DNA of 64,000 nucleotides from Arthrobacter sp. SLBN-100 (GTDB lineage Bacteria; Actinomycetota; Actinomycetes; Actinomycetales; Micrococcaceae), in NCBI RefSeq assembly GCF_006715305.1, contig NZ_VFMY01000001.1:2170001-2234000 (forward strand), given 5' to 3'. This document shows positions 19,237 through 26,219 of the stretch, in pieces; within the stretch, counting starts at the first letter, position 1; every line of letters starts with the position of its first letter. Both the position numbers and the translations under genes were made by a program. The notes under the pieces are model-generated. The model was not told the DNA's origin. It saw only the letters and a program-made list of their open reading frames with translations, and ran no database searches.

Positions 19237-20492
19237 GCGATCTCCTGCTGTTTAACGTTGGTGGGCGCCGGTGCGGGGGCGGGGGTGTTTAGCGGTGGCG
19301 CGGCCGGCTGGTGGATGGGGCCGGAGGTCTCGCTCAACGGCTGGTGCGATGCCGCCTTATTCCGGGCGGCGATGAGTTCGGCCAGGACGGATACCGCCAC
19401 CTCCGCCGGGGTTACTGCCCCGATGTCCAGGCCGAGCGGTGAATGGAGCCGGGCGAGCCGCTCAGGGCCCACTCCCCTGTCCAGAAGTGCGTCCACCCGT
19501 TGCACATGGCTGCGCCGTGATCCAAGTGCTCCGATAAAAGCGGTGTCCAATGCCAGTGCGGTTTGGAGCAGGGGAATATCAAACTTGGGGTCGTGGGTAA
19601 GGACGCAGATGACGGTCCTGCCGTCCACGCGTCCTGCGGCCGCTTCTGCTGCAAGGTACTGGTGCGGCCAGGCCGTGACTACTTCGTCGGCTGGTCCGAA
19701 ACGTGCCTGGCAGGCAAAGGCCGGGCGGGCGTCCACCAGGGTGACGTGGTAGCCCAGCGGTTTGGCGGCCGGTATTAATGCGGCGCTGAAGTCGTTGGCG
19801 CCGAAGACCAGCAGGCGGGGCGCCGCGAGCCGGGACTCCACCAGCACGATGGCCTCTCCAGCACACAGGCCTGCACCGGCCAGATTCAGGACGCCGGTGC
19901 CTCCGGCGTGCAGGAAGGACTCAAGCCGGGCGGCGCGCGCCCTTCGCGTGCCGGCGTTTCCGCCTGTGTCCGGCGATGTGTCCGGCAATGAGTCCAGCAG
20001 AGCAGCCAGTTCCGGATGCCCCGGGACACTGGCGGAACCAGGTTCGGGAATCACGACGGCGCTGCTGCCGCCACCACCGGGCTGCGGGTCCAGTCTCCGG
20101 ACCAGCGCCACCGGGTGGTCCGGCGCGCAGGCGCTTAACTGTTGCACCGCCTCTCCAAGCCGGCATCCACGGGTTCTGTTGGCCGGTTCAATATGCACGT
20201 CCAGCTCTCCCCCGCAGGTGAGCCCCACGGCGAAAGCATCTTCGGCACTGAAGCCGAACGTCTCACGGCGGGTGGCGCCGTCGTCCATTGATTCCAGCGC
20301 TGCCGCCACGACGGCTCCTTCCACGCAGCCGCCGGACAGGCTGCCAAGGATCGAGCCATCCTCGGACACCAGCATCGAGGTGCCCACCGGCCGGGGAACG
20401 GAGCCGCTGGCCCGCACGATGGTGGCCACCGCAAACCGCTGGCGGGCAAGGGCCGGGGCCCAGCCGCCGAGTGTTGGGATCAGGTCAAGCAT
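19227..20492 (-). CDS. xdhC: XdhC/CoxI-family molybdenum cofactor maturation protein
   Basis: A 421-residue protein. The N-terminal XdhC/CoxI domain (ATIVRASGSVPRPVGTSMLV, GSLSGGCVEGAVV) is followed by a C-terminal Rossmann-like XdhC_C domain (LLVFGANDFSAALIPAAKPLGYHVTLVDAR and FIGALGSRRSHVQR). XdhC binds the molybdenum cofactor and aids its sulfuration and insertion into xanthine dehydrogenase. Start ATG 20492 gives the family N-terminus MLDLIPTL. It leads the xdhC-FAD-Fe-S/Mo operon. Confidence 0.92.
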   Translation of the reverse strand: MLDLIPTLGGWAPALARQRFAVATIVRASGSVPRPVGTSMLVSEDGSILGSLSGGCVEGAVVAAALESMDDGATRRETFGFSAEDAFAVGLTCGGELDVHIEPANRTRGCRLGEAVQQLSACAPDHPVALVRRLDPQPGGGGSSAVVIPEPGSASVPGHPELAALLDSLPDTSPDTGGNAGTRRARAARLESFLHAGGTGVLNLAGAGLCAGEAIVLVESRLAAPRLLVFGANDFSAALIPAAKPLGYHVTLVDARPAFACQARFGPADEVVTAWPHQYLAAEAAAGRVDGRTVICVLTHDPKFDIPLLQTALALDTAFIGALGSRRSHVQRVDALLDRGVGPERLARLHSPLGLDIGAVTPAEVAVSVLAELIAARNKAASHQPLSETSGPIHQPAAPPLNTPAPAPAPTNVKQQEIAWT

Positions 20493-20544
20493 GGCGGCAC
20501 TCCTTCTTCCGCGCTGCGGTGGTGTCCATATTGTCGTTCCTATC

Positions 20545-20575
20545 GGGGGCCGGGCCAAGCTTTGGCCCGGCCCCC
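20545..20575 (-). terminator. GC-rich hairpin between the permease and xdhC
   Basis: GGGGGCCGGGCCAA pairs perfectly with TTGGCCCGGCCCCC around a 3-nt centre. No T-run follows on the minus strand, so it may attenuate or stabilise rather than fully terminate, leaving xdh expression partly coupled to the permease. Confidence 0.55.
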
Positions 20576-20590
20576 GTGTTTCGGGTGCGG

Positions 20591-22111
20591 TCAGGCGCCC
20601 AGCAGCAGGTTGATGGGTCCGCGGGCGAAGTACACCAGGAAGCCGGCACTGACCACCCACATCAGCGGATGGATCTTCTTCGCCTTGCCGGATGCGGCGC
20701 CGATGATGGCCCAGCTGACGAAGCCCACGCCGATGCCGTTGGCGATCGAGTAGCTCAGTGGCATGGTGACGATCGTGAGGAACGCCGGCAGCGCAACCGT
20801 GAACTTGTTGAACTTGATCTCCCGGATCTGCGCCATCATCATCGCGCCCACCACCACCAGCGCTGCGGCGGCCACCTCGAGCGGAACCACGCTGGTGAGC
20901 GGCGTGAGGAACATCGAGCCCAGGAACAGGACACCGGTCACCACTGACGCGAGCCCGGTCCGGGCGCCTTCGCCGATACCGGCGGCCGAGTCGATGTACA
21001 CCGTGTTGGACGAGCCCGAGGTGGCCCCGCCGGCCACCGCGCCAAGGCCTTCCACGATGAAGGCCGACTTCAGCCGGGGAAACGTTCCGTCCTTGTGGGC
21101 GACGCCGGCGCTCTTGGCCAGGCCGGTCATGGTGCCCATGGCGTCGAAGAAGTTGGTGAACACCAGGGTGAACACCAGCATGGTGGCCGCCAGTCCGCCG
21201 ATCCGGCCGAATGCTCCGAAGAGGTCGAACTGTCCCACCAGGCCCAGGTCCGGTGCGGATACCAGCTGGCCGGAGAGCACCGGGGTGTTCAGGTGCCAGC
21301 CGCCGGGGTTGGTGCTGCTGGCCGGTCCGAGCTTCAATATTGCTTCAACGAGGGCGGCCAGGAATGTGGTGGCCACAATGCCGATCAGCAGTCCGCCCTG
21401 GACTTTGCGGGCCACCAGGATGCCCATGGCCAGCAGGCCGACGACGAACACCAGGGTGGGAACGGAGGTGATGGAGCCGCCGTCGCCCAGCTGGACAGGC
21501 GGTCCGCCCGCCGTCGCCCGCACGAAGCCGGAATCCACGAAGCCGATGAAGGCGATGAACAGGCCGATGCCCACGGTGATGGCGGCCTTGAGCTCCTTGG
21601 GCACCGCCCGGAAAATGGCGGTCCGGGCGCCGGTGACCCCGAAGAGCACGATCAGGATGCCATTGATCACCACCAGTCCCATGGCCTCGGCCCAGGTGAC
21701 TTCCTGGATGACCGAAACGGCCAGGAAGGAGTTGATCCCGAGCCCGGCGGCGAGGCCGAAGGGCAGGTTGGCGATGAGCCCGAAGAGGATGGTCATCACA
21801 CCGGCGGTCAGCCCGGTGACGGCGCCCACCTGGGCGGCGGACAGCCATCCCCCGGCGACGTCGGTGGGGGCGTTGTCCGCGTTGAAACCGCCCAGGATCA
21901 GGGGGTTGAGGATGACGATGTACGCCATGGTGAAGAAGGTGACCAGGCCGCCGCGGAATTCGCGGGCCAGGGTGGAACCGCGCTGGGTGACCTGGAAGAA
22001 CCGGTCCAGGAAGGAGTCCGGCGCCGGTGGTTTGGGAGTGCCTGTTGCGGGCTGGCGAGTGCGGGTACTGGGAGCCGAATGCTCTTCGTGGGAGTTGTCC
22101 AGGATGGTCAT
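20591..22111 (-). CDS. NCS2 purine permease, AzgA type (guanine/hypoxanthine/adenine)
   Basis: A 506-residue multi-pass membrane protein with about 12-14 helices. GGLVTFFTMAYIVILNP near residue 60, GLGINSFLAVSVIQ, SGSSNTVYIDSAAGIGEGARTGLASVVTG and FFDAMGTMTGLAK are hallmarks of the AzgA branch of NCS2, which imports guanine, hypoxanthine or adenine with protons. It lies 9 bp after the guanine deaminase gene and upstream of xdhC, so imported guanine can be deaminated and oxidised by neighbouring gene products. Confidence 0.93.
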   Translation of the reverse strand: MTILDNSHEEHSAPSTRTRQPATGTPKPPAPDSFLDRFFQVTQRGSTLAREFRGGLVTFFTMAYIVILNPLILGGFNADNAPTDVAGGWLSAAQVGAVTGLTAGVMTILFGLIANLPFGLAAGLGINSFLAVSVIQEVTWAEAMGLVVINGILIVLFGVTGARTAIFRAVPKELKAAITVGIGLFIAFIGFVDSGFVRATAGGPPVQLGDGGSITSVPTLVFVVGLLAMGILVARKVQGGLLIGIVATTFLAALVEAILKLGPASSTNPGGWHLNTPVLSGQLVSAPDLGLVGQFDLFGAFGRIGGLAATMLVFTLVFTNFFDAMGTMTGLAKSAGVAHKDGTFPRLKSAFIVEGLGAVAGGATSGSSNTVYIDSAAGIGEGARTGLASVVTGVLFLGSMFLTPLTSVVPLEVAAAALVVVGAMMMAQIREIKFNKFTVALPAFLTIVTMPLSYSIANGIGVGFVSWAIIGAASGKAKKIHPLMWVVSAGFLVYFARGPINLLLGA

Positions 22112-22120
22112 CCCAGCCGC

Positions 22121-22615
22121 CTAGTAATCGATCCTGGTTTCGAGTGTGTTCCAGCTGTTGAACGGTTCCAGCGGGGCGGGAGCCTCGGGATCGTCCAGCA
22201 CCAGCTTCGAGACCGGCATCAGGGAATCCCTGTCCTGGTTGTCGAAGTATTCGTAGAAAACCGCGTCATCGAAGCCAGCGGAGGCGGCGTCATGCCGGTC
22301 GGCGGCGAAGACCACCTTTCCCACCCGGGCCCAGAGCGCGGAGGCCAGGCACATGGGGCATGGCTCGCAGCTGCTGTAGAGGACGGCGCCGGTGAGGTCG
22401 AAGGTGCCAAGTTCGCGGCAGGCCGTGCGGATGGCGGTGACCTCTGCGTGTGCGGTGGGATCGTTATCGGCCGTGACGCGGTTGACGCCCTCGAACGCCC
22501 GGCCGTCAGCCGTAACGATCATGGCTCCAAAGGGGCCCCCGCTGTTCAGGACGTTGGCCGTGGCCAACCTGATGGATCTGGCCAGAAATTGTTCGGCCGT
22601 GACGGTGGTACTCAT
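22121..22615 (-). CDS. Guanine deaminase, cytidine-deaminase fold
   Basis: A 164-residue deaminase of the Bacillus GuaD type. Zinc ligands and the catalytic Glu are in HAEVTAIRTAC and the Cys pair in SSCEPCPMCLAS. The C-terminal extension after DAVFYEYFD is longer than in tRNA adenosine deaminase (TadA), as in GuaD. It converts guanine to xanthine, feeding the xanthine dehydrogenase encoded downstream in the same direction. The context argues against TadA. Confidence 0.87.
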   Translation of the reverse strand: MSTTVTAEQFLARSIRLATANVLNSGGPFGAMIVTADGRAFEGVNRVTADNDPTAHAEVTAIRTACRELGTFDLTGAVLYSSCEPCPMCLASALWARVGKVVFAADRHDAASAGFDDAVFYEYFDNQDRDSLMPVSKLVLDDPEAPAPLEPFNSWNTLETRIDY

Positions 22616-22816
22616 GATGCGACTTCCTTTTGCCGGGAAGCCCGATGCCGCTTGCAGGACCAGTAGAACCAGGTGCGACGGTTACCAGGCTTCAGCATGT
22701 GCTGTGAAGGTTAAGTTGCGCCTGGTAGATAGCTTCCCGGTGACCGGGTGCCCGCCTTTGGCAAGATCGAGATTAGCACCTGAATGTGGGCTGCGCCATA
22801 GTCTTCTGGAAATTTA

Positions 22817-22833
22817 ATTTCGCCATGTGAAAT
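22817..22833 (+). promoter_or_regulatory. Candidate purine-regulon operator in the deaminase divergent spacer
   Basis: ATTTCGCCATGTGAAAT, with ATTTC/GAAAT arms, lies between the guanine deaminase and 8-oxoguanine deaminase genes. The same 17-bp pattern recurs at 24801, 24879 and, reversed, at 9497. An IclR-family regulator encoded at 27798 is a plausible binder. Confidence 0.55.
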
Positions 22834-22939
22834 CCATGTTTCGGGAGCTTCACCCGTCCCGGTCATAATCCGCAAGGCGTTGACGCTTGGTCCTCGCGCC
22901 TTCTAGCCTAGGTCCCAGCCGCGCGGCTTCCGGAAACTT

Positions 22940-22993
22940 CCTGCTTCGCGGGCACTGCCTGCTTCGCGGGCGCGGCCTGCTTCGCGGGCGCGG
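22940..22993 (+). repeat. Three tandem 18-bp repeats
   Basis: Three adjacent copies of CCTGCTTCGCGGGCGCGG; the first copy ends CACTG instead of CGCGG, i.e. 3 mismatches. The stretch lies in the 446-bp spacer between the two deaminase genes, about 70 bp upstream of the 8-oxoguanine deaminase start. No coding role on either strand is apparent. Confidence 0.85.
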
Positions 22994-23061
22994 CCACCTG
23001 GATCAGCAGACAGGGTCTCACTGAGCTGGAATAAATCAATTGCGCTCAGAGAAGGACAACC

Positions 23062-24429
23062 ATGACGCCATCCAACGCACCCGATTCCCGCTTGTGGATC
23101 AAAAACCCGCAAGCGGCTTTCACCGCCAACCATCTCGACGCCTCGGGCGGACTGGTGGTCAGCGGCGGGAAAATCGTGGAGGTCCTTATGGCCGGGCAGC
23201 AGCCGTCCGAACCGTGCAACGAGGCTTTTGACGCCCGAAACCATGTGCTGTTGCCGGGCCTGATCAACACGCACCACCACTTCTACCAGACCCTCACCCG
23301 CGCCTGGGGTCCGGTGGTGAACGCCCCCTTATTCCCTTGGCTGCAGAACCTGTACCCGGTGTGGGCCCGGCTCACTCCGCGGGACCTCGAGCTCGCCACC
23401 ACGGTGGCACTGGCGGAACTGCTGCTGTCCGGCTGCACCACGGCTGCCGACCACCACTACCTCTTCCCCGCGGGCCTTGAGGACGCGGTCGACATCCAGG
23501 TGGAGGCGGTCCGCCGGCTCGGCATGCGGGCCACGCTCACCCGCGGGTCCATGACGCTGGGAAGGGACGACGGCGGCCTGCCGCCGCAGTCAACGGTGCA
23601 GGCAGCAGAGGTGGTGCTGGCCGACAGCGAACGGCTGGTCCAGCAGTATCACGAGCGCGGCGACGACGCCGTGATCCAGGTTGCCCTGGCGCCGTGCTCG
23701 CCATTCTCGGTTACCAGGGAGATCATGGCCGAAAGCGCCGCCCTCGCCGAACGGCTGGACGTCCGGCTGCACACCCACCTCGCCGAGACCCTTGATGAGG
23801 AGGACTTTTGCCGGGAGATGTTCGGGCTTCGGACCGTGGACTACCTGGAAAGCGTTGGCTGGCTGACGGACCGTACCTGGCTGGGCCACGGCGTCCATTT
23901 CAGCGACGCGGAGATCACAAGGCTGGGAGCCGCGGGCACCGCCGTCGCGCACTGCCCCACCTCAAATATGAGGCTTGCCTCAGGCACAGCCCGGGTCCTG
24001 GAACTGGAGGACGCGGGAGTGCCCGTGGGGCTGGGAGTGGACGGCTCGGCGTCGAACGATGCCTCGAACATGATCCTGGAAGCACGCCAGGCGCTCTACC
24101 TCCAGCGGCTGCGCTACGGCGCAGATGTGCCGGTGGAGCGCGCCCTGTCCTGGGCCACCCGCGGGTCGGCTGCAGTACTGGGCCGTCCCGGGCTGGGCCA
24201 GATTGCTCCCGGAATGCAGGCAGATCTGGCGCTGTTCAAGCTCGATGACCTGCGCTTCTCCGGCAGCCACGATCCGGTTGCCGCACTGCTGTTGTGCGCC
24301 GCCGATCGGGCCGACCGGGTGATGGTGGGCGGGCAGTGGCGCGTGGTGGACGGCCTGATCCCGGGATTGGATGTTGGCAGACTTATCGCGGAGCACTCTG
24401 CGGCTGCCCGGCGGCTGGTGAACGGGTAG
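23062..24429 (+). CDS. 8-oxoguanine deaminase (amidohydrolase family)
   Basis: A 455-residue zinc amidohydrolase. Metal ligands are in PGLINTHHHFYQ (near 70), the HTHLAET histidine (near 235), LGHGVHFSD (near 275) and GVDGSASND (Asp near 320). The sequence pattern, especially THHHFYQTLTRAWGPV and SASNDASNMI, matches the 8-oxoguanine deaminase branch, related to guanine deaminase and AtzB. It converts 8-oxoguanine to urate and ammonia, bypassing xanthine dehydrogenase, consistent with uricase nearby. AGAAGGA precedes the ATG. Confidence 0.88.
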   Translation: MTPSNAPDSRLWIKNPQAAFTANHLDASGGLVVSGGKIVEVLMAGQQPSEPCNEAFDARNHVLLPGLINTHHHFYQTLTRAWGPVVNAPLFPWLQNLYPVWARLTPRDLELATTVALAELLLSGCTTAADHHYLFPAGLEDAVDIQVEAVRRLGMRATLTRGSMTLGRDDGGLPPQSTVQAAEVVLADSERLVQQYHERGDDAVIQVALAPCSPFSVTREIMAESAALAERLDVRLHTHLAETLDEEDFCREMFGLRTVDYLESVGWLTDRTWLGHGVHFSDAEITRLGAAGTAVAHCPTSNMRLASGTARVLELEDAGVPVGLGVDGSASNDASNMILEARQALYLQRLRYGADVPVERALSWATRGSAAVLGRPGLGQIAPGMQADLALFKLDDLRFSGSHDPVAALLLCAADRADRVMVGGQWRVVDGLIPGLDVGRLIAEHSAAARRLVNG

Positions 24430-24482
24430 GACTCCGGAGCTGCCGAAACCTTCCTCGACGCGCAAATTTGCCTTCGACGCGG

Positions 24483-24526
24483 AAAAGGACTGGCGACACC
24501 GGAATTTGGGTGTCGCCAGTCCTTTT
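24483..24526. terminator. Bidirectional terminator
   Basis: AAAAGGACTGGCGACACC pairs perfectly with GGTGTCGCCAGTCCTTTT around an 8-nt loop, giving A/T tails on both sides. It separates the plus-strand 8-oxoguanine deaminase from the convergent small minus-strand gene at 24566. Confidence 0.92.
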
Positions 24527-24565
24527 GGGCATCACCAATGAATATCTGCGTCGCTGCCCCGGCAA

Positions 24566-24751
24566 CTACGAGCGCGGGCCGAACCCCGCGAGCCCATGTA
24601 CCCAGCGCGAGAAGCGTCCGGGAACGTGCTCACGGTCCGCGGGAAGATAAAAATCCGGATCCGTCCCGCCGCCGAGGGGAAAGTAGAACTCCTGGACCGA
24701 GGGTGCCGCCACGGGCGCCGGTGCAACCGGCGCGGTGTCCTGCTGGTACAT
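24566..24751 (-). CDS. Small protein of unknown function next to urate genes
   Basis: A 61-residue protein: an Ala/Pro-rich start (APVAPAPVAAP), then a compact segment VQEFYFPLGGGTDPDFYLP and a C-terminal FSRWVHGLAGFG. It has an excellent ribosome-binding site (AAGGAGG, 5-6 nt before ATG), two motif-like operator sites just upstream (24781-24817) and a strong terminator downstream, so I regard it as a real gene. No signal peptide or cysteine is present. I recognise no family. Position suggests co-regulation with purine catabolism. Confidence 0.72.
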   Translation of the reverse strand: MYQQDTAPVAPAPVAAPSVQEFYFPLGGGTDPDFYLPADREHVPGRFSRWVHGLAGFGPRS

Positions 24752-24780
24752 CCGATCCTCCTTCGAGGTCGTTGGAATAG

Positions 24781-24817
24781 TTCCGCGAAATGGAAGACAA
24801 CTTTCGCTATGTGGAAT
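24781..24817. promoter_or_regulatory. Tandem candidate operators before the small urate-locus gene
   Basis: CTTTCGCTATGTGGAAT (24801-24817) and the related TTCCGCGAAATGGAA (24781-24795) start 21 bp apart, two helical turns, which would place bound proteins on one face of the DNA. They lie 30-66 bp upstream of the small gene's ATG. Confidence 0.55.
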
Positions 24818-24878
24818 AGGCTAAGGCGGCCCACGCCGCTTCGTCAAGGGTCGGCATCCGCCGCGGTCACAAAGTGAA

Positions 24879-24895
24879 TTTTCGCTGTGTGATGT
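24879..24895 (+). promoter_or_regulatory. Candidate purine-regulon operator before the uricase leader
   Basis: TTTTCGCTGTGTGATGT matches the pattern seen at 22817 and 24801. It lies about 30 bp upstream of the short leader ORF that precedes uricase, where a promoter for that transcript is expected. Confidence 0.5.
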
Positions 24896-24923
24896 ACACC
24901 ACCGGCATCCGGAGGTACGCTGG

Positions 24924-24977
24924 ATGTCAATTCGTGGCGTATGTCACGTAACCTGGGAGCAGCAGGCAGGGTCGTAA
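24924..24977 (+). CDS. Predicted 17-residue leader peptide upstream of uricase
   Basis: GGAGG (24911-24915) is followed after 8 nt by ATG and a 17-codon ORF, MSIRGVCHVTWEQQAGS, ending in TAA. One base after the stop begins a strong intrinsic terminator (24979-25010). The short translated leader followed at once by a terminator is the arrangement of transcription attenuation or ribosome-coupled control of the downstream gene, here uricase 93 bp beyond the terminator. I recognise no known leader-peptide family. It could also be a free-standing short transcript. Confidence 0.6.
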   Translation: MSIRGVCHVTWEQQAGS

Positions 24978-24978
24978 T

Positions 24979-25010
24979 GAGCTGGCATCAATGGATGCCG
25001 GCTCTTTTTT
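24979..25010 (+). terminator. Intrinsic terminator between the leader ORF and uricase
   Basis: GAGCTGGCATC pairs with GATGCCGGCTC (11 bp, one U-G) around AATG and is followed by six T. No full-length plus-strand gene ends here, so it most likely acts as an attenuator or ends a short RNA. Confidence 0.85.
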
Positions 25011-25063
25011 GTTGGGTCGGCTCCACCGGAAACGCGCTTGAAATGCGCGCTTAATCTCAGTGA

Positions 25064-25079
25064 TGGAACCTAGGTTCCA
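25064..25079. promoter_or_regulatory. Perfect 16-bp palindrome before uricase
   Basis: TGGAACCTAGGTTCCA is a perfect palindrome ending 23 bp before the uricase ATG. TGGAA/TTCCA half-sites are known for some IclR-family operators, so a repressor binding here would block the uricase promoter. Confidence 0.6.
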
Positions 25080-25102
25080 CATACCGGAAGTTGGGACAGA
25101 CC

Positions 25103-26011
25103 ATGAGCAGCAAATTCATCCTCGGCGAAAACCAGTACGGAAAGGCCGAGGTCCGGGTCGTCAAGATCACCCGCGACAACGACCGCCACGAAATCGAAGA
25201 CCTGAATGTCACCTCGCAACTGCGCGGAGACTTCGCGGCCGCCCACCTCGAAGGCGACAACGCCCACGTGGTGGCCACGGACACCCAGAAGAACACCATC
25301 TACGCCTTCGCCCGTGAAGGCGTCGGCTCCCCCGAGGCGTTCCTGCTTCGCCTCGGCGAGCACTTCACCTCCAGCTTCGACTGGGTCAGCGGCGGCCGCT
25401 GGGAAGCCGAATCCTACAGCTGGAACCGGATCCAGGCCCACGGCACCGGGCACGACCACTCCTTCGTGCGCAGCGGCCAGGAAGTCCGCACCGCCGTCCT
25501 GGTCCGCGGCGGCGGCGCCAGCCACCTCATCTCCGGGCTCAAGGACCTGACCGTCCTCAAATCCACCCAGTCAGGCTTCGTGGGCTACCCGAAGGACAAA
25601 TACACCACCCTGCCCGAGACCACCGACCGCATCCTGGCCACCGACGTCTCGGCCCGCTGGCGGTTCAAGACCGGCACCGACTTCAGCGCGCTGGACTTCA
25701 ACAAGAATTACGACGACGTCAAGGGACTCCTGCTCGAAGGCTTCACGGAGAAGTACTCCCACGCCCTCCAGCAGACCCTGTTCGACATGGGCACCAAGGT
25801 ACTGGAAGCCCACAGCGAGATCGACGAGATCAAGTTCTCCATGCCCAACAAGCACCACTTCCTCGTGGACCTCTCGCCGTTCGGGCTCGACAACCCCAAC
25901 GAGGTCTTCTACGCCGCCGACCGCCCCTACGGCCTGATCGAGGCCACCGTCCAGCGCGAGGACGCAACCCCCGCGGACATCGCCTGGTCCGGCATCGCCG
26001 GCTTCTGCTAA
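25103..26011 (+). CDS. Urate oxidase (uricase)
   Basis: A 302-residue cofactor-free uricase that oxidises urate to 5-hydroxyisourate. It has the tunnel-fold repeats with the conserved segments GKAEVRVVKI near residue 10, ATDTQKNTIYA (catalytic Thr region) near 60, LKSTQSGFVGYPKDKYTTLPET near 160 and MPNKHHFLVDL near 245. The C-terminus GFC lacks a peroxisomal signal, as expected in bacteria. I start at ATG 25103 (MSSKFILGENQYGKAEV); an in-frame TTG at 25091 is less likely. In relatives uricase often follows HIU hydrolase and OHCU decarboxylase genes; neither is adjacent here. Confidence 0.95.
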   Translation: MSSKFILGENQYGKAEVRVVKITRDNDRHEIEDLNVTSQLRGDFAAAHLEGDNAHVVATDTQKNTIYAFAREGVGSPEAFLLRLGEHFTSSFDWVSGGRWEAESYSWNRIQAHGTGHDHSFVRSGQEVRTAVLVRGGGASHLISGLKDLTVLKSTQSGFVGYPKDKYTTLPETTDRILATDVSARWRFKTGTDFSALDFNKNYDDVKGLLLEGFTEKYSHALQQTLFDMGTKVLEAHSEIDEIKFSMPNKHHFLVDLSPFGLDNPNEVFYAADRPYGLIEATVQREDATPADIAWSGIAGFC

Positions 26012-26027
26012 ACCCGCCCCCCGATGA

Positions 26028-26065
26028 TTGAGCTCGTCGAAATCCCTCGGTTTCGACGAGCTCAA
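26028..26065. repeat. REP-like palindrome/terminator after uricase
   Basis: TTGAGCTCGTCGAAA pairs perfectly with TTTCGACGAGCTCAA around an 8-nt loop, followed by CCACCGGGG. This type of extragenic palindrome is widely scattered in Arthrobacter-like genomes. It could end uricase transcription or be a mobile REP-type unit. Confidence 0.8.
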
Positions 26066-26155
26066 CCACCGGGGCCCCGCCTGCCGGGTTCCCTGACCGA
26101 ACTTGCGAGGTTAGGGGGCAGGTAGGGAGCGAAACCCCACGCCTTTTCAGCCACA

Positions 26156-26219
26156 CCGTTAGCCAGACCCCGTTAGCCAGACAATGACGTCTGCCATGAA
26201 CCAAGAAAGTCTGCCATGA
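26156..26219 (+). promoter_or_regulatory. Permease leader: two tandem duplications and a 7-codon mini-ORF
   Basis: CCGTTAGCCAGAC occurs at 26156 and 26170, and GTCTGCCATGAAC at 26189 and 26209. The second duplication creates a mini-ORF (ATG 26196, MNQESLP) whose TGA overlaps the ATG of the permease (26216). Translation of the permease may therefore be coupled to reading the mini-ORF. No good Shine-Dalgarno is visible for either ATG. Confidence 0.6.

Noticed and set aside
22121..22615. tRNA adenosine deaminase (tadA)
   Set aside because: The active-site motifs are shared, but the longer C-terminus and the operon with a purine permease and xanthine dehydrogenase fit guanine deaminase better.
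22940..22993. A CRISPR-like array
   Set aside because: The three repeats are directly adjacent without spacers, and no cas genes are present.
24900..25010. A riboswitch before uricase
   Set aside because: I could not match the region to any riboswitch class I know. The translated leader ORF and terminator explain the conserved-looking structure more simply.
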